A DNA stretch of 64,000 nt from Cunninghamia lanceolata (Eukaryota; Streptophyta; Pinopsida; Cupressales; Cupressaceae). The notes under the pieces are model-generated. The model had not been told where the DNA came from. It made no database searches and worked only from the letters and a program-made list of their open reading frames with translations. The DNA is taken from positions 5,890,001 to 5,954,000 of the forward strand of contig BSBN01000297.1 of assembly GCA_027924645.1 (NCBI GenBank), read 5' to 3'. A program made the position numbers and the translations under genes. Shown one piece after another: positions 26,131 through 36,352 of this stretch (its first letter is position 1; every line of letters begins with the position of its first letter).

Positions 26131-26326
26131 TTTTACTTAATTCCTTTCTAACACTTAATTGAAAGTTGATTGGCAACTAGATTAAAATTTCTCAAAATTA
26201 ATTTGAGACTATAAATAATAGACATATATTTATAATTTATCGAAATGTAGAATGATTAAATCACAAAAAGAAGACTTGTTTACAAAATAATAATGAAAAC
26301 AAAACCTATTTCTAAGAGGAGGGAAT
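25326..26326 (+). repeat. 1-kb tandem duplication, copy 2
   Basis: Second copy of 24316-25325. It stops at GGAAT (26322-26326), where element 2 is inserted. In copy 1 the corresponding word GGAGT is followed by CTCA, and CTCA also follows GGTAT at 44690-44694 beyond element 2, which supports the insertion point. Confidence 0.85.
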
Positions 26327-27401
26327 TGTAGATTAGATAAACATTTAAGGTTGAAATACTAAACAAAATGCAAATAAACACAAGAAGTTATACCTCACAT
26401 GCAAAACCCAATCTCATCAAGGGAAGTAGGAGCATGCACCCAAGAACTCCTAAGACAAAGATAATCCCTAGACAATAGATTTGAATGTGAAATGCTACTC
26501 TAATTTGTAACTCACTATTCTAGCTCAATGGGGATTTTGACATGGTAACTTTGCATAAAACTTGGATGATGAAAATGGCTTGGGAGAGGTTCTATTTATA
26601 GATTTTTGGAAGGAATTTTGATCCAAGGGTGGAGATTGATTTGGAAGATCAATGGTGGAGGATAAAAGTGATGTGGAGGGCCCAGATTAAATCTTTGAAC
26701 GAATGGAGGGCTAAGAATAAAAGTGAATCTTTTATTCATTTTGGGAAAATGAGTTATTAAATGAGCATGGGGGTGAAGGATTATTTTGGAATTAAAGGTT
26801 CACATGGGGGAATGTAAATGAATTAAAAATTCATTTGGGGAAGAGAGGAAATAAATGAGTATGGGTTTGTAAGGAAAATTAAATGTGATGTGGGATGTTT
26901 TTAAATAAAAAATTGACTTATGTGGATTTAATTCAATTTTTTATTTGGAGGATGTGGGGAAGGGTGTTAAACAAGGTTTGACCACCCAAATGAAGGGGTT
27001 AGGATTAATTAATCATAGGTTTCATTTAATTAATCCTAGGGCTAGGATGAGGTAGGCTAGGGTAGGCAATTAAATAATAGCTATTTAATTGTCTAGGGTA
27101 GGGATAGGTTAATTAATAGGCTGAATTAATTAGTTAATATGGTTTTAACTAATTAATTGGATTTAGTGAGAAAGGGGAAATTGATTTAATAAATATTACA
27201 TATTTATTAAATCAATTGGCTAAGGTTTGGATATTGAATTAATGAAATTAATTCAATTTTGGGGATAAAATGGCGTGAATTTAGAAAATAAAAGGGGTAA
27301 TTAATTAAATAAAATTTAATTAATTGGTTTGGAGGGAAATTGATATGATTAGGGATGTTGGGAGTCATTTTGATGGTAGAAGATATTTTTAGGTGTCTAC
27401 A
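26327..27401 (-). repeat. 3' LTR of element 2
   Basis: Matches 43614-44689. Contains an AATTAAATAATAGCTATTTAATT palindromic core region (three bases over a 20-mer) near 27075, shared with the LTRs of element 3 in the opposite orientation. Most differences between the two copies are transitions. Confidence 0.95.
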
Positions 27402-27412
27402 TTTGCCCCTCT
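27402..27412 (-). other. Polypurine tract of element 2
   Basis: TTTGCCCCTCT on the plus strand, AGAGGGGCAAA in element sense, directly next to the 3' LTR. It primes plus-strand DNA synthesis. The same 11 bases precede the 3' LTR of element 3 at 53429-53439. Confidence 0.9.
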
Positions 27413-27847
27413 TTGACGTGGCATCAGGACCTAGGAGGGTAGTGGCGTCAGGTCGAAGAAAAATATGCCCCAGCTGTTGGGAAGCTACGAGATGGATAAG
27501 GGATGCCCCCTCAAGAGGGCGGTGGAAAAATAAAAATTTTCCAGGCGAGTTCTCAAAAAGGATGCGACAGGAGAAAAAATCGGATAGGGGATGGGGAAAA
27601 GAGGATGACGGGAAGAAAAATGGAGGAAAAAGGCTAAGATCTGCACCCTGGATGAAAAAAGAGGGGGTGGAAGTATGACGTGGCCCACTATATTAGGAAA
27701 AGTGGGCCCGAAGAGTGCCACATTTGCACACTTTGACTCTAGAGGAGTGAAGGAGAGATGGCTGACCGCAACCTCCAGTTCCCGTGACTTCGACACATCT
27801 CAGAGCGGTTCCAAGAGTTTGGCTGGGCACCGGATGCTGGACCCCAA

Positions 27848-28500
27848 GTAGGGCCTAACCCTGACTTTGTGAATTTTTTATTTACATGCATTTTTTGGGG
27901 TTTTGGGATTTGGGATTAGAGCACGTAGCACCAATGGTAAGGCGGATTAGCGCCATCCTCTGGATTGGCGCTATCTTCCAGGTAGGGTTAGGGCGGTTTG
28001 TCACCATTTAGATGGGGTTTTGGCACTATCATTCGGATTAGCGCCATTTTTGAAGAATGGGATATAGCATTTTTAGTGCTAAATTGGGGTTAAAGTGGCA
28101 CTATACTCTGGAATAGTGCCATCGTTAGAAATAGCGCTATTGTTCATTTTAGCGTGATTTATGGGATTAGTACTATGTATTTAATTAGCGCTTTTGTGGG
28201 AATGGACACTATTGTTTGAATGAGCACCAAATTGTTGATTGATGCCATTTTTAGAAATGGCGCTATGGATAATGCACAGTAGCGCTATTGGTTGGATTAG
28301 CGCAAAGATATTTGTGCAGTGGCGCTATTGTATGAAATAGTGCTATTAAGAGGAAGTTGTAGCTCCATTTTGAAAATGGCACAAGGAGTTATCTACTGGA
28401 TTTTTAGACATTAGAAGAAAAGGGGTTGGTTTAGAAAAAGATAGGTTGATATCTGATCCAAAAGTTGTGGATACAGAATACACAGCGATTTATATTGCAG
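27848..28500 (+). other. Putative intron of the PMD gene, with GCGC-type array
   Basis: The boundaries are GTAGGG at 27848 and TATATTGCAG at 28491-28500, and joining them keeps phase 0. From about 27930 to 28380 the interval is filled with variants of TAGCGCTAT, TTAGCGC and GGCGCTAT spaced 15-40 bp apart. Since the genomic RNA of element 2 is the other strand, these signals would not be spliced from it. Confidence 0.45.
27930..28380 (+). repeat. AGCGCTAT-type array near the 3' LTR of element 2
   Basis: About fifteen degenerate copies of ATTAGCGCTATT and variants (GCGCCATC, GGCACTAT, TAGTGCTAT). It resembles the leader arrays at 42850-43520 (same element) and 46200-46740 (element 3). Its orientation is opposite to the leader array of element 2, so it lies in sense with the PMD gene. 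Confidence 0.75.
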
Positions 28501-30692
28501 TCACGAGAGCAACGAGTTCCATCCATGATGGCACTGTTTGATGGTTTTGATGATGCCACGCGAGCTCGACTGGCGAGATTGGGGCTTCTAATGGTGGCGT
28601 CAATGCCAGTTCTGCGAGCTCATAGAGCTTTGATGACATCAATTGTGGAGTGGTATCGCTCTGAGACCTACAGCTTTCTGTTGCCAACTGGTGAGATCAC
28701 CATTACACTTGAGGATGTTCATCGCATCCTCAAGCTACCTATTCGAGGCTGACGTGTTAGATATGACATGCAGATGGGGTGAAGTGCCCTGATTAGAGTG
28801 TTTGGAGCGGACCATATTATTCTCTCAGCGGACAGGAGAGAGATGGACTGTGAGGGGACACTGGCTGCGGGTGCAGATCCCTTTACCTTATTCCTATGTG
28901 CTTTGATTGGAGGTGTCGTGATGCCTAACAGGTGAGGTAGGGGTTTTTCGGTTGGCTAGGGGGGATGATAGAGGGGATGGTGAGGCATGAGACTGTCTAT
29001 GCCTAGGGACTAGTGATGCTGGGTCAATTATACCATGAGATGCATACGGTCGCCTATCTGCAAGATATAGCGTTGTCAGTTGGAGTTACTCTGCTTCATG
29101 TATGGATTTGGGAGCACATCACTATTACCTAGCCGACATGCGGGTATTATCAGCGGCCTTTTGAGGCTTTTGTATTTTTATATCAGGTTGCAGAGTACAC
29201 GTATACTAGACAGGTACAATATTGGAGGAGGATGTTGGATTATGTGATTAGCGTGACCTGGTGACCGTATATCGGCATAGAGCCATGGCCAAATGATGAT
29301 ATTCATCTATTGTTTGTGTTTCAACAGTGGTACTTGATGGGTCGAGGAGACCATGCTATAGAGATGTATCTACCCTCACAGGTCATGCAATAGTTTGGTT
29401 TGAGATAGGACACTCCGTAGCAGATGGCCATTTTTGCGCGGACTCCTCGAGATGCGCCCTTCTGGCCTGCAGCCATACAGACACAGGTCGCCCTAGCTAA
29501 TTTTGTAGCTTTATAGCTAGTGTAGTGGGATTGGGGGAGAACTATTAGAGATGTAGGTATGACACTTGCATATGATATATGGTGGCAGATGCATCAGCCC
29601 ACTCAGTTGACGAATCCAGCGGAGGAGGTAGCAGGTTCAGGAGGGGATGATTCAGATGGTGATGGAGATGACCCGGATGAGGATGACCGCATGGAGGAGG
29701 GGGAGGAGATCATTGAGGACTACCTCATGGAGGTTGGATATGATGGAGAGGAGAGATTGGTTGGTAGGGATGGCCAGCTAATAGATGTGCTGGCAACGAT
29801 GGCAGCAGGATAGGGGCAGATGGGGCAGCAGGTACCTGTGCAATAGGTTCCTATTAAGTAGGTGCAGGTTGGAGCTGGGTGACAGACTAGAGGACCTCGA
29901 CGGCGTGGGGGACAGCCGAGGGTGGATATGGGTGATCTGTCCCCACCACAGGTAGGGCAGCAACAGGTTATTGGGGGAGGGCAGCAAGCAGTAGGGCAGC
30001 AGGCAGGTCCCTCAGGGACAGCTGGAGAGGCCAAGGTTGAGAGGCTCACACCTCATCGGTGACGATGGGATGAGGAGGAGATGGAGACCCTGAGAGCATA
30101 GGTGGCGAGCCTACAAGAGGCATTGGAGAGCTGCAAGGGAGAGTTGGAGCAACTACGAGCTATAGTAGCATTGTTGGATGGATCAGATGGGCAAGTGGTT
30201 GTGTTGCAGGCACATCTAGCACAGGCTTAGGGTGACATAGTCACATTGACAGGGGAGCAAGATGCAACACTCACTAGGGCTCAGCAGGTAGAGACTACAA
30301 TGGGTAGTCTACAGGCATCAGGGGCTAGACTAGCCCCAGTTTTGACATTGATGCAGACACAACTGGCCTAGTCTTAGGTTTAGATGTCTTAGGTATAGGG
30401 AGAGTTGACAAAGACCAGGGGGTGGATGAAGTATTATCGGGGGCTGTACTATGCGGCCGTGCCAGCAGAGAAGCGAGCACCGAGCTATACCTAGGTCAGT
30501 GGATCGAGGGCATCAAGATCACATAGATCGAGATCTATTTAGTTCGTTCAGCAGACGATGCCTCCTCCCTCACACATGCCCCAGCAGGTTCCACAAGTGC
30601 AGGCACAGGCATAGGCACAGCCGCCGACAGGATCATAGCCTCGACCAAGGTCAAAGTCTCCCACTCCCTTGGAGAGAGGATCCTCTATGTGA

Positions 30693-31150
30693 AGGTTATA
30701 TCATGTTAGCCCTTAGAGGCATTGTATCAGGACACTATATTTTTTGATGTATACATGAGCGATGTATATTTTTTGTGGTGATTATATATGATACGATGCT
30801 TTTTGATGGTTTATGATGCCCTATTATGATGATGCCTATATGATGGATGCGGTATTCTTTATGGATTTATATGCTATGGATGTGTTATGTTTATGCCATT
30901 ATGTTTTTGATTTTATGGATGCATTTATGATGAATTTATTGTGGTATATGCATGGTGTTTTTGATTTTATGGACTATATGATGTATAATGTAAATGAATG
31001 CTCAGACTAATAAACATTTATTATGGATGCAACAATGTGATGTAGTGGAAATGTATGGAAATATGTATGTGCCACTAGATGATTTAAATGCAGTTTCAAT
31101 GATTATGATTGTGATAATGTAATGTAACTGATATGCATTTTAACTTAAAT
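30693..31150. other. AT-rich spacer downstream of PMD gene
   Basis: No gene is seen. The sequence is rich in TGATG and ATTTTATGGATG words, which keep short open frames rich in M and D; these are composition effects. Confidence 0.5.
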
Positions 31151-31154
31151 GATT

Positions 31155-31395
31155 TAGTATGAACCTAAGTGATATGCATTTTAAACTGATTCTAAAATGA
31201 ACCTAAGTGATATGCAAATTTAAATGGATTGAAATGAACCTAAATGATATGCAAATTAAATGGATTAAAATGAACCTAAATGATATGCAATTTAAATGGA
31301 TTAAAATGAACCTAATTGATATGCAAATTAAATGGATTAAAATGAACCTAAATGATATGCAAATTAAATGCATTAAAATGAAACTAAATGCAAGC
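31155..31395 (+). repeat. 36-bp minisatellite
   Basis: Six to seven units of 36 bp with core AATGAACCTAAATGATATGC then AAATTAAATGGATTAA. Because 36 is a multiple of three, an open frame (31207-31398) reads a 12-residue repeat with core NDMQIKWIKMNL. No start context or homology supports translation. Confidence 0.85.
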
Positions 31396-31399
31396 TAGG

Positions 31400-33156
31400 T
31401 GGGATGCAAGCTAGATGATCAAGTCCTGATACACATGATGTTCTTTGTTTTGACCCTGAGTGGTGAGGCTGTGGGAGAGGGGATTAGGTCGAGAAATGAT
31501 AGGGGTGTTTGGATGGGGTATGGATAGGATTGGGAGCGTCTAGAGAATGGAGGTGGGGGGACGAGATGATTGTTTAGGTCATAAAACGCCACGTCATTGA
31601 GGGGAGATTTACTTTGGTTCAGGATGTGTTGAGTGGAAATACGGTGGGGGGAATGGGATTAGTGAGGGGATTGGATAAGTTGGGGGGGAAGTGATTATCA
31701 AATCTAGGATGAGATGGGATAGTTGAATGAGTGATTAGGATGATGATTTTAAGCTAGTAACAGTAGTTGCAAAAGATTAATTAAGAGCATTTCTTAGTTT
31801 ATTATAGCAATGTAGGATACAGTTCACAAAGGTATGAAATGACCTAGGTGATGATGTATATCCTACGGTTGCATGGACTAGACCCACAAACAATAGGTTG
31901 ATTTCATGCATGCCCAAGGTAGTATAATCTTTCCTAGCCTGGGAAGGGGACTCATAGCGATGAGTGCAAACAATACATATAAGGTTTTGATGCCTATATA
32001 TGTAAATGGGACACATCATGCTAGAACCGACCCAAACTTCAAGATATGAATACTATTCTTGGAGTAATGAAACCAACCCACAAGCACAGCATATAGAAAT
32101 AATGACTATGTCTACTCTAGGTGCTATCCACTACTTACCATGATATAATGAGATCAAGGTAGCTTTGGAAATGACTTAGATCGAGACAAAAAGATAAAAA
32201 TAAATAATCAAAAAGACCAATGAAAATATACAAATAACCTTTGTGTGCTCTTGCCAAGAGACGTGATGATAGAATGACAGATTTTTGTCCATTGTAGGAA
32301 AGATATATCCTAGGACGCAGATCAGTTGGTGTTGATTGGAAAATTTTTGGAAGATGGGCAAAAGAACAGTCTGGCCAGATGTAAAATTATAGTTGGTATG
32401 TTGATTGATGATTTTTGCGCTAGGGACCATGTTTCAAGCATATACGTAGCGTGTGTATTATTTATTAGATCCAGAAAGCTCAGTGAATGGGGACCATCCA
32501 AATGGGTTGGATGGGTGCATCTTATGTACCTGAGTACTGGAAACATCCTTCGTATTCCAGACTGCCTACATACCCTATATCCATGGGATCAAGGTACTTT
32601 CAAGATGCGGCGAAAATGAATATGTAGTTCTAGTATGACTTGATGATGTGGGAAAAGGTTGGGATGGTTGTGATGGTGGGGATTTGATGTATGTTTTGAT
32701 GATTGTGATTTGTAGCAAGATCGATGTATGGGGGATTATTTTGGATTTTCTGTGTTTTTCTATTGTTTTTGGATTTTTTGATTTTGTATTATTTTTTGAT
32801 TTTTTGATTTTGTATGTACAAAGGGGAGCTTACAAGGATCCTCGTTCCATGAGTTGGCCTTGGGATGGGATAGTATGGGTTGGGTGATAGGACTTGATGT
32901 TTCGAAATTCCAAGCAATGGGATGCATGAGATATGGAGTGGTGTGACAAAAAGAGGACTTATTAGATGGTAGAACCGGCCACTACGCATGGCGCCTGAAA
33001 TAGGTTTTCACCATGGTACTTATCCACGGCGTCACTAAAGTGATTTTTACCATTGGAAGTTTTTATTGCACTCGGGTTTTTTCTTGATTTTCTAATTTTT
33101 TGGTGTTTTTGATTTTTTGATTTTTTTTATTTTTTTGACTTGGGGTACTAGATGGG
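31400..33156 (-). other. 3' non-coding region of element 2
   Basis: No conserved protein is encoded. The stretch corresponds, in inverse orientation, to 51380-53430 of element 3: both have the block ACCTGAGTACTGGAAAC next to CATCCTTCGTATTCC (32520-32560; reverse at 52395-52440), the CACTACTTACCATGATATAATGAGATCAAGG-like block, and a G/C-rich 'GGCG' word pair near 32990-33030. Conservation between an autonomous and a non-autonomous element suggests cis-acting function. Confidence 0.6.
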
Positions 33157-34444
33157 TTATGCATAAAATTTCTTGAGATGCACGATGTTCATCGGCTCAT
33201 CTAGAGGCTGCCCCTTAGGTGTTGCAAGCTGATATGCTCCTGATCCATAGTCAGCTGTGACAACATAAGGTCCTAGCCAATTGGGTTCAAACTTTCCTTG
33301 CTTAGGACGTTCTTGCAGGTTCTTCTAATTTTCCATAAGGACAAGGTCACCTACTTCAAATTTTCAGGTTCTGATCCTCTTGTTGTAGCTTCTTTGGAGG
33401 CGGTTCTGATATGCCTGTAGGTGGTTCAACACATTCAGGCATTTCTCATCTAGTAGTTATAGTTGATGCAACCTTGCAACTCTGTATTCCTCATTAGAGA
33501 TTATGTTTTGCAGGGATATTCGTAGAGATGGGAGCTCGACCTCGATAGGTAAAATGGCTTCAGATCTGAATACTAGTGAGAATGGAGTGGCTCCTATAGG
33601 AGTGCGGAAACTTGTGCGGTATGCCCATAGGGCGGGGTTGAGTTGGGGGTGCTAGTCATGGCCAACTTCATTGATTGTCTTCTTGAGAATGCGGAGGATG
33701 GTTTTATTAGAAGCCTCTGCTTAAGCATTTCCTTGAGGGTAATACGACGTGGAGAAATGGGGTTTGATATCAAATTTTTTGCACAAGGTGTGAACTTCTT
33801 GGTTTTTGAATGGCTTTCCATTGTCGGTGACAATGGAATGAGGGATACCATAGTGGCAAATGATGTAGTGAAGGATGAATTTGGAGATTTGGGTGCCGGT
33901 GGTGAAGGTGAGTGGTATTGCTTCCACCCACTTTGTGAAGTATTCGGTAGTAGTGATTATGAACTTATGGCCATTGGAGGATGGAGGATGTATTTTCCCT
34001 ACGAGGTCGAGTCCCCACTATGAGAAAGGCCACAACATTGTGATCGGTTGCATCTCCTGTGCTGGTGCGTGGATGAGATCACCATGCTGTTGACATGGGA
34101 GGCATTTCTTAATAAACCTATAGGAATCTTGTTCCATTGTTGGCCAATAATATCCAGTACTGAGGATCTTTTTAGAAAGAGTGTGTCCACTTGAATGCGC
34201 CCCACAGATGCCTGCATGTACCTCTTCCAAGGCTACTTCGGCTTCCCTAGAGTCTAAACATCGTAGAAGCATGCCATCAAGACTCCTTTTGTACAAGGTG
34301 TTGCCTATAAGGATGAAGTAGGAGGCTCGATGGATGAACGATTTTTTTTGTGATGTGGATAGGTTGGGGGGAGGATATTATCATGAAGGTATAGGTAGGT
34401 TTCCTCATACCACAGGGATAAGGACCAATGACTTCACACACTAG

Positions 34445-35164
34445 TTAAGATTGAGGAACATCATATGCTAGGATGGGGAGTTCTTCGATCAGGAACTCAC
34501 ATTTCTTGCTGTCTTTCTTCATGTCTACCAGAGATATGATGGTTGCCATGGCATCTGCTGCTTTGTTTTTGAGTCTTGGGATTTGCTCAACGTCGATGTC
34601 GTCGAAGTAGTCTTTGAAATCATTGACCATCTTCTTATAGGGAAGTAGCTTATCATCCTTCATTTTGTATTCATTATTTACCTTCCTGATGACCAGTTGA
34701 GAGTCACTATACACAATTAGCTTTTCAATTTTCCATTGGATGGCCATTCAGAGACCTGTGATAAGGGCCTCATACTCTGCTACGTTGTTGGTACATGGAA
34801 ATGTGATCTTGAAGGATTTAGGGATTGTGTCGCCTTGAGGGGTAACAAATAGGATGCCTACCCCTGAGCCTCTCTGATTGTATGATCCATCAAAATACAT
34901 CTTCCATGTGTTTGTGGCTGGTGTGATTGTCAAGATAGCTTCATCAAGAAACTCTGCTATTGTAGGATGTTTTGCCGGAATAGGTGCTTCAGCCAGCTGA
35001 TCTGCTATAACTTGCCCTTTGGTGGCCTTTCTCTCAGTATATTCTATGTCAAACTCCATGAGAATCATGACCCATTTAGCCATTCTCCCAGTAAGAGTAG
35101 CTCTGTTTAGTAGGTACTTCAGTGGGTCGATCTTGGCGATGAGCTTGGTCTTGTGATTGAGCAT
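34445..35164 (-). pseudogene. Second (archaeal-type) RNase H of element 2
   Basis: The segment has MYFDGSYNQRGSGVGILFVT, NNVAEYEALITGL, IVYSDSQLVIRKVN and KNKAADAMATI, the four acidic-residue blocks of the RVT_3-type RNase H. It lies between the normal RNase H of the RT unit and integrase. Acquisition of such a second domain is known for the Tat group of plant Ty3/gypsy elements. A TGA interrupts it at about 34746. Confidence 0.85.
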
Positions 35165-35647
35165 ATAGTGTCTTAACTTTTATGAAGTAAAGACGAGGGC
35201 TAGACATGCTCGTTTGATTTGTGTGTAGTTGAGCTCATATGAGATCAAGGTGCGGTTGATGTAGTAGATGGCTCTTTCTTTCCCCTGTTCATCGAGTTGT
35301 GCTAGCAAGGCTCCGATAGCTGTCTCTGTTGCGGAGATGTAAAGTAGGAGGGGTTCGCCTTGCCTTGGTGGAGTTAGCACAGGAGGATTAGCCAGGTATT
35401 CTTTTAGTTGGTCAAAGGCATCCTGACACTAAGTGTTCCAGACAAAAGCTATGTCTTTTCGGAGTAGATGCTGGAATGGTTGGCACTTATCAGCAAGTTG
35501 GGCAATGAATCGTTAGATAGACTGGAGTTTTCCTTGCAGACTTCTTAGTTGTTTAAGTGTTTTTGGAGGTGGCATTTTGGTGATGGCCTTGACCTTTGTG
35601 GGATCAACTTCGATTCCTCTTCTCAAGACTATGTATCCCAGAAGTTT

Positions 35648-36352
35648 TCATGAGGTGATGCTAAAGACACACTTCTTTGGATTTAGATGGACATTGTATT
35701 GCTCTAACGTATCAAAGATCTTGGCCAACACATCTAGGTGTTCTTCTCTTGTCTTTGATTTGCCTAGTAAGTCGACGATGTAGTCTTCCATGATGTGGTG
35801 AAAAAGGTCATGAAAGATAACGGTCATAGCTCTTTGATAGGTAGATCCTGCATTCTTCAGGCCAAATGGCATTACCACCTAGCAGTATGTTCCCCATGGG
35901 CATATGAAGGTTGTTTTGTGCTGATCTTCTTCAGTGATTTTTATTTGGTTATATCCTGAGAAACCATCCATAAGGGATAACATTTCATGTCCTGCCGTGA
36001 GATCCACTATCATGTCGATGTTTGGTAGTGGGAAGTCATCTTTCGGGCAGGCCTTGTTGAGGTCTCTGAAATCAATACAACAACGGATTCGGCCATCTGG
36101 TTTAGCAACTAGTACTAGGTTTGAAACCCATTCAGGATAATCAATTGGGTGAATGAACCCAACATCTAGTAATTTCTTTATCTCTGCTTTGACAAGGAAA
36201 GCCACCTGAGGATTCATTTTTCTGAGCTTCTGCTTGACTGGTTTCGCATCAGGGCGCACTGCAAGGTGATGAACAACCAAGGCGGGATCTAGCCCTGGCA
36301 TGTCTGCATAGGTCCACACAAAATTGTGATTTCTGCGTGTGAAGAAGGACAA
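35648..36352 (-). pseudogene. Reverse transcriptase domain of element 2, active-site residue lost
   Basis: Typical fingers and palm motifs are present: DPALVVHHLAVRPDAKPVKQ, CIDFRDLNKACPKDDFPLP, SLMDGFSGYNQI, VMPFGLKNAGSTYQRAM. The palm motif reads EDYIVDLLGKSK at 35790-35765. Family members have two adjacent Asp there, as element 1 has in VYLDDILIF; here the first is Val (GTC), an A-to-T change from GAC. A TAG-type break separates the two open parts at 35879. Confidence 0.85.

Larger units (their letters stand above)
27758..30692 (+). pseudogene. Plant mobile domain (PMD) gene, antisense inside element 2, broken
   Basis: The second exon encodes a clear PMD (MAIN-like) core: SFLLPTGEITITLEDVHRIL near 28670, LLHVWIWEHITIT near 29090, QVQYWRRMLDY, then the block MQ-stop-FGLR-stop-DTP (29385-29420). 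A first exon at 27758-27847 (MADRNLQFP, ERFQEFGWAPDAGP) can be joined by a GT donor at 27848 and a TTTATATTGCAG acceptor ending at 28500, both in phase 0. After the domain come an acidic linker (29620-29740), a Gly/Gln-rich part, a coiled coil (30075-30180) and an Arg/Ser/Pro tail. Breaks are many: TGA in exon 1 and at 28750, a frameshift near 28945, and TAG at 29391, 29406, 29418 and about a dozen later sites. PMD proteins are nuclear, act in silencing, and are known both as host genes and inside transposons. The domain call is firm; the intron is inferred. Confidence 0.8.

Noticed and set aside
27355..27678. Plus-strand ORF spanning the LTR edge
   Set aside because: It crosses the LTR end and polypurine tract and shows no domain.
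28465..30692. PMD gene as an ordinary host gene
   Set aside because: It lies inside the LTR boundaries and target duplication of element 2 and is heavily broken.
33643..34093. Plus-strand ORFs over the integrase region
   Set aside because: The minus strand encodes a clear integrase; the plus-strand frames have no family features.
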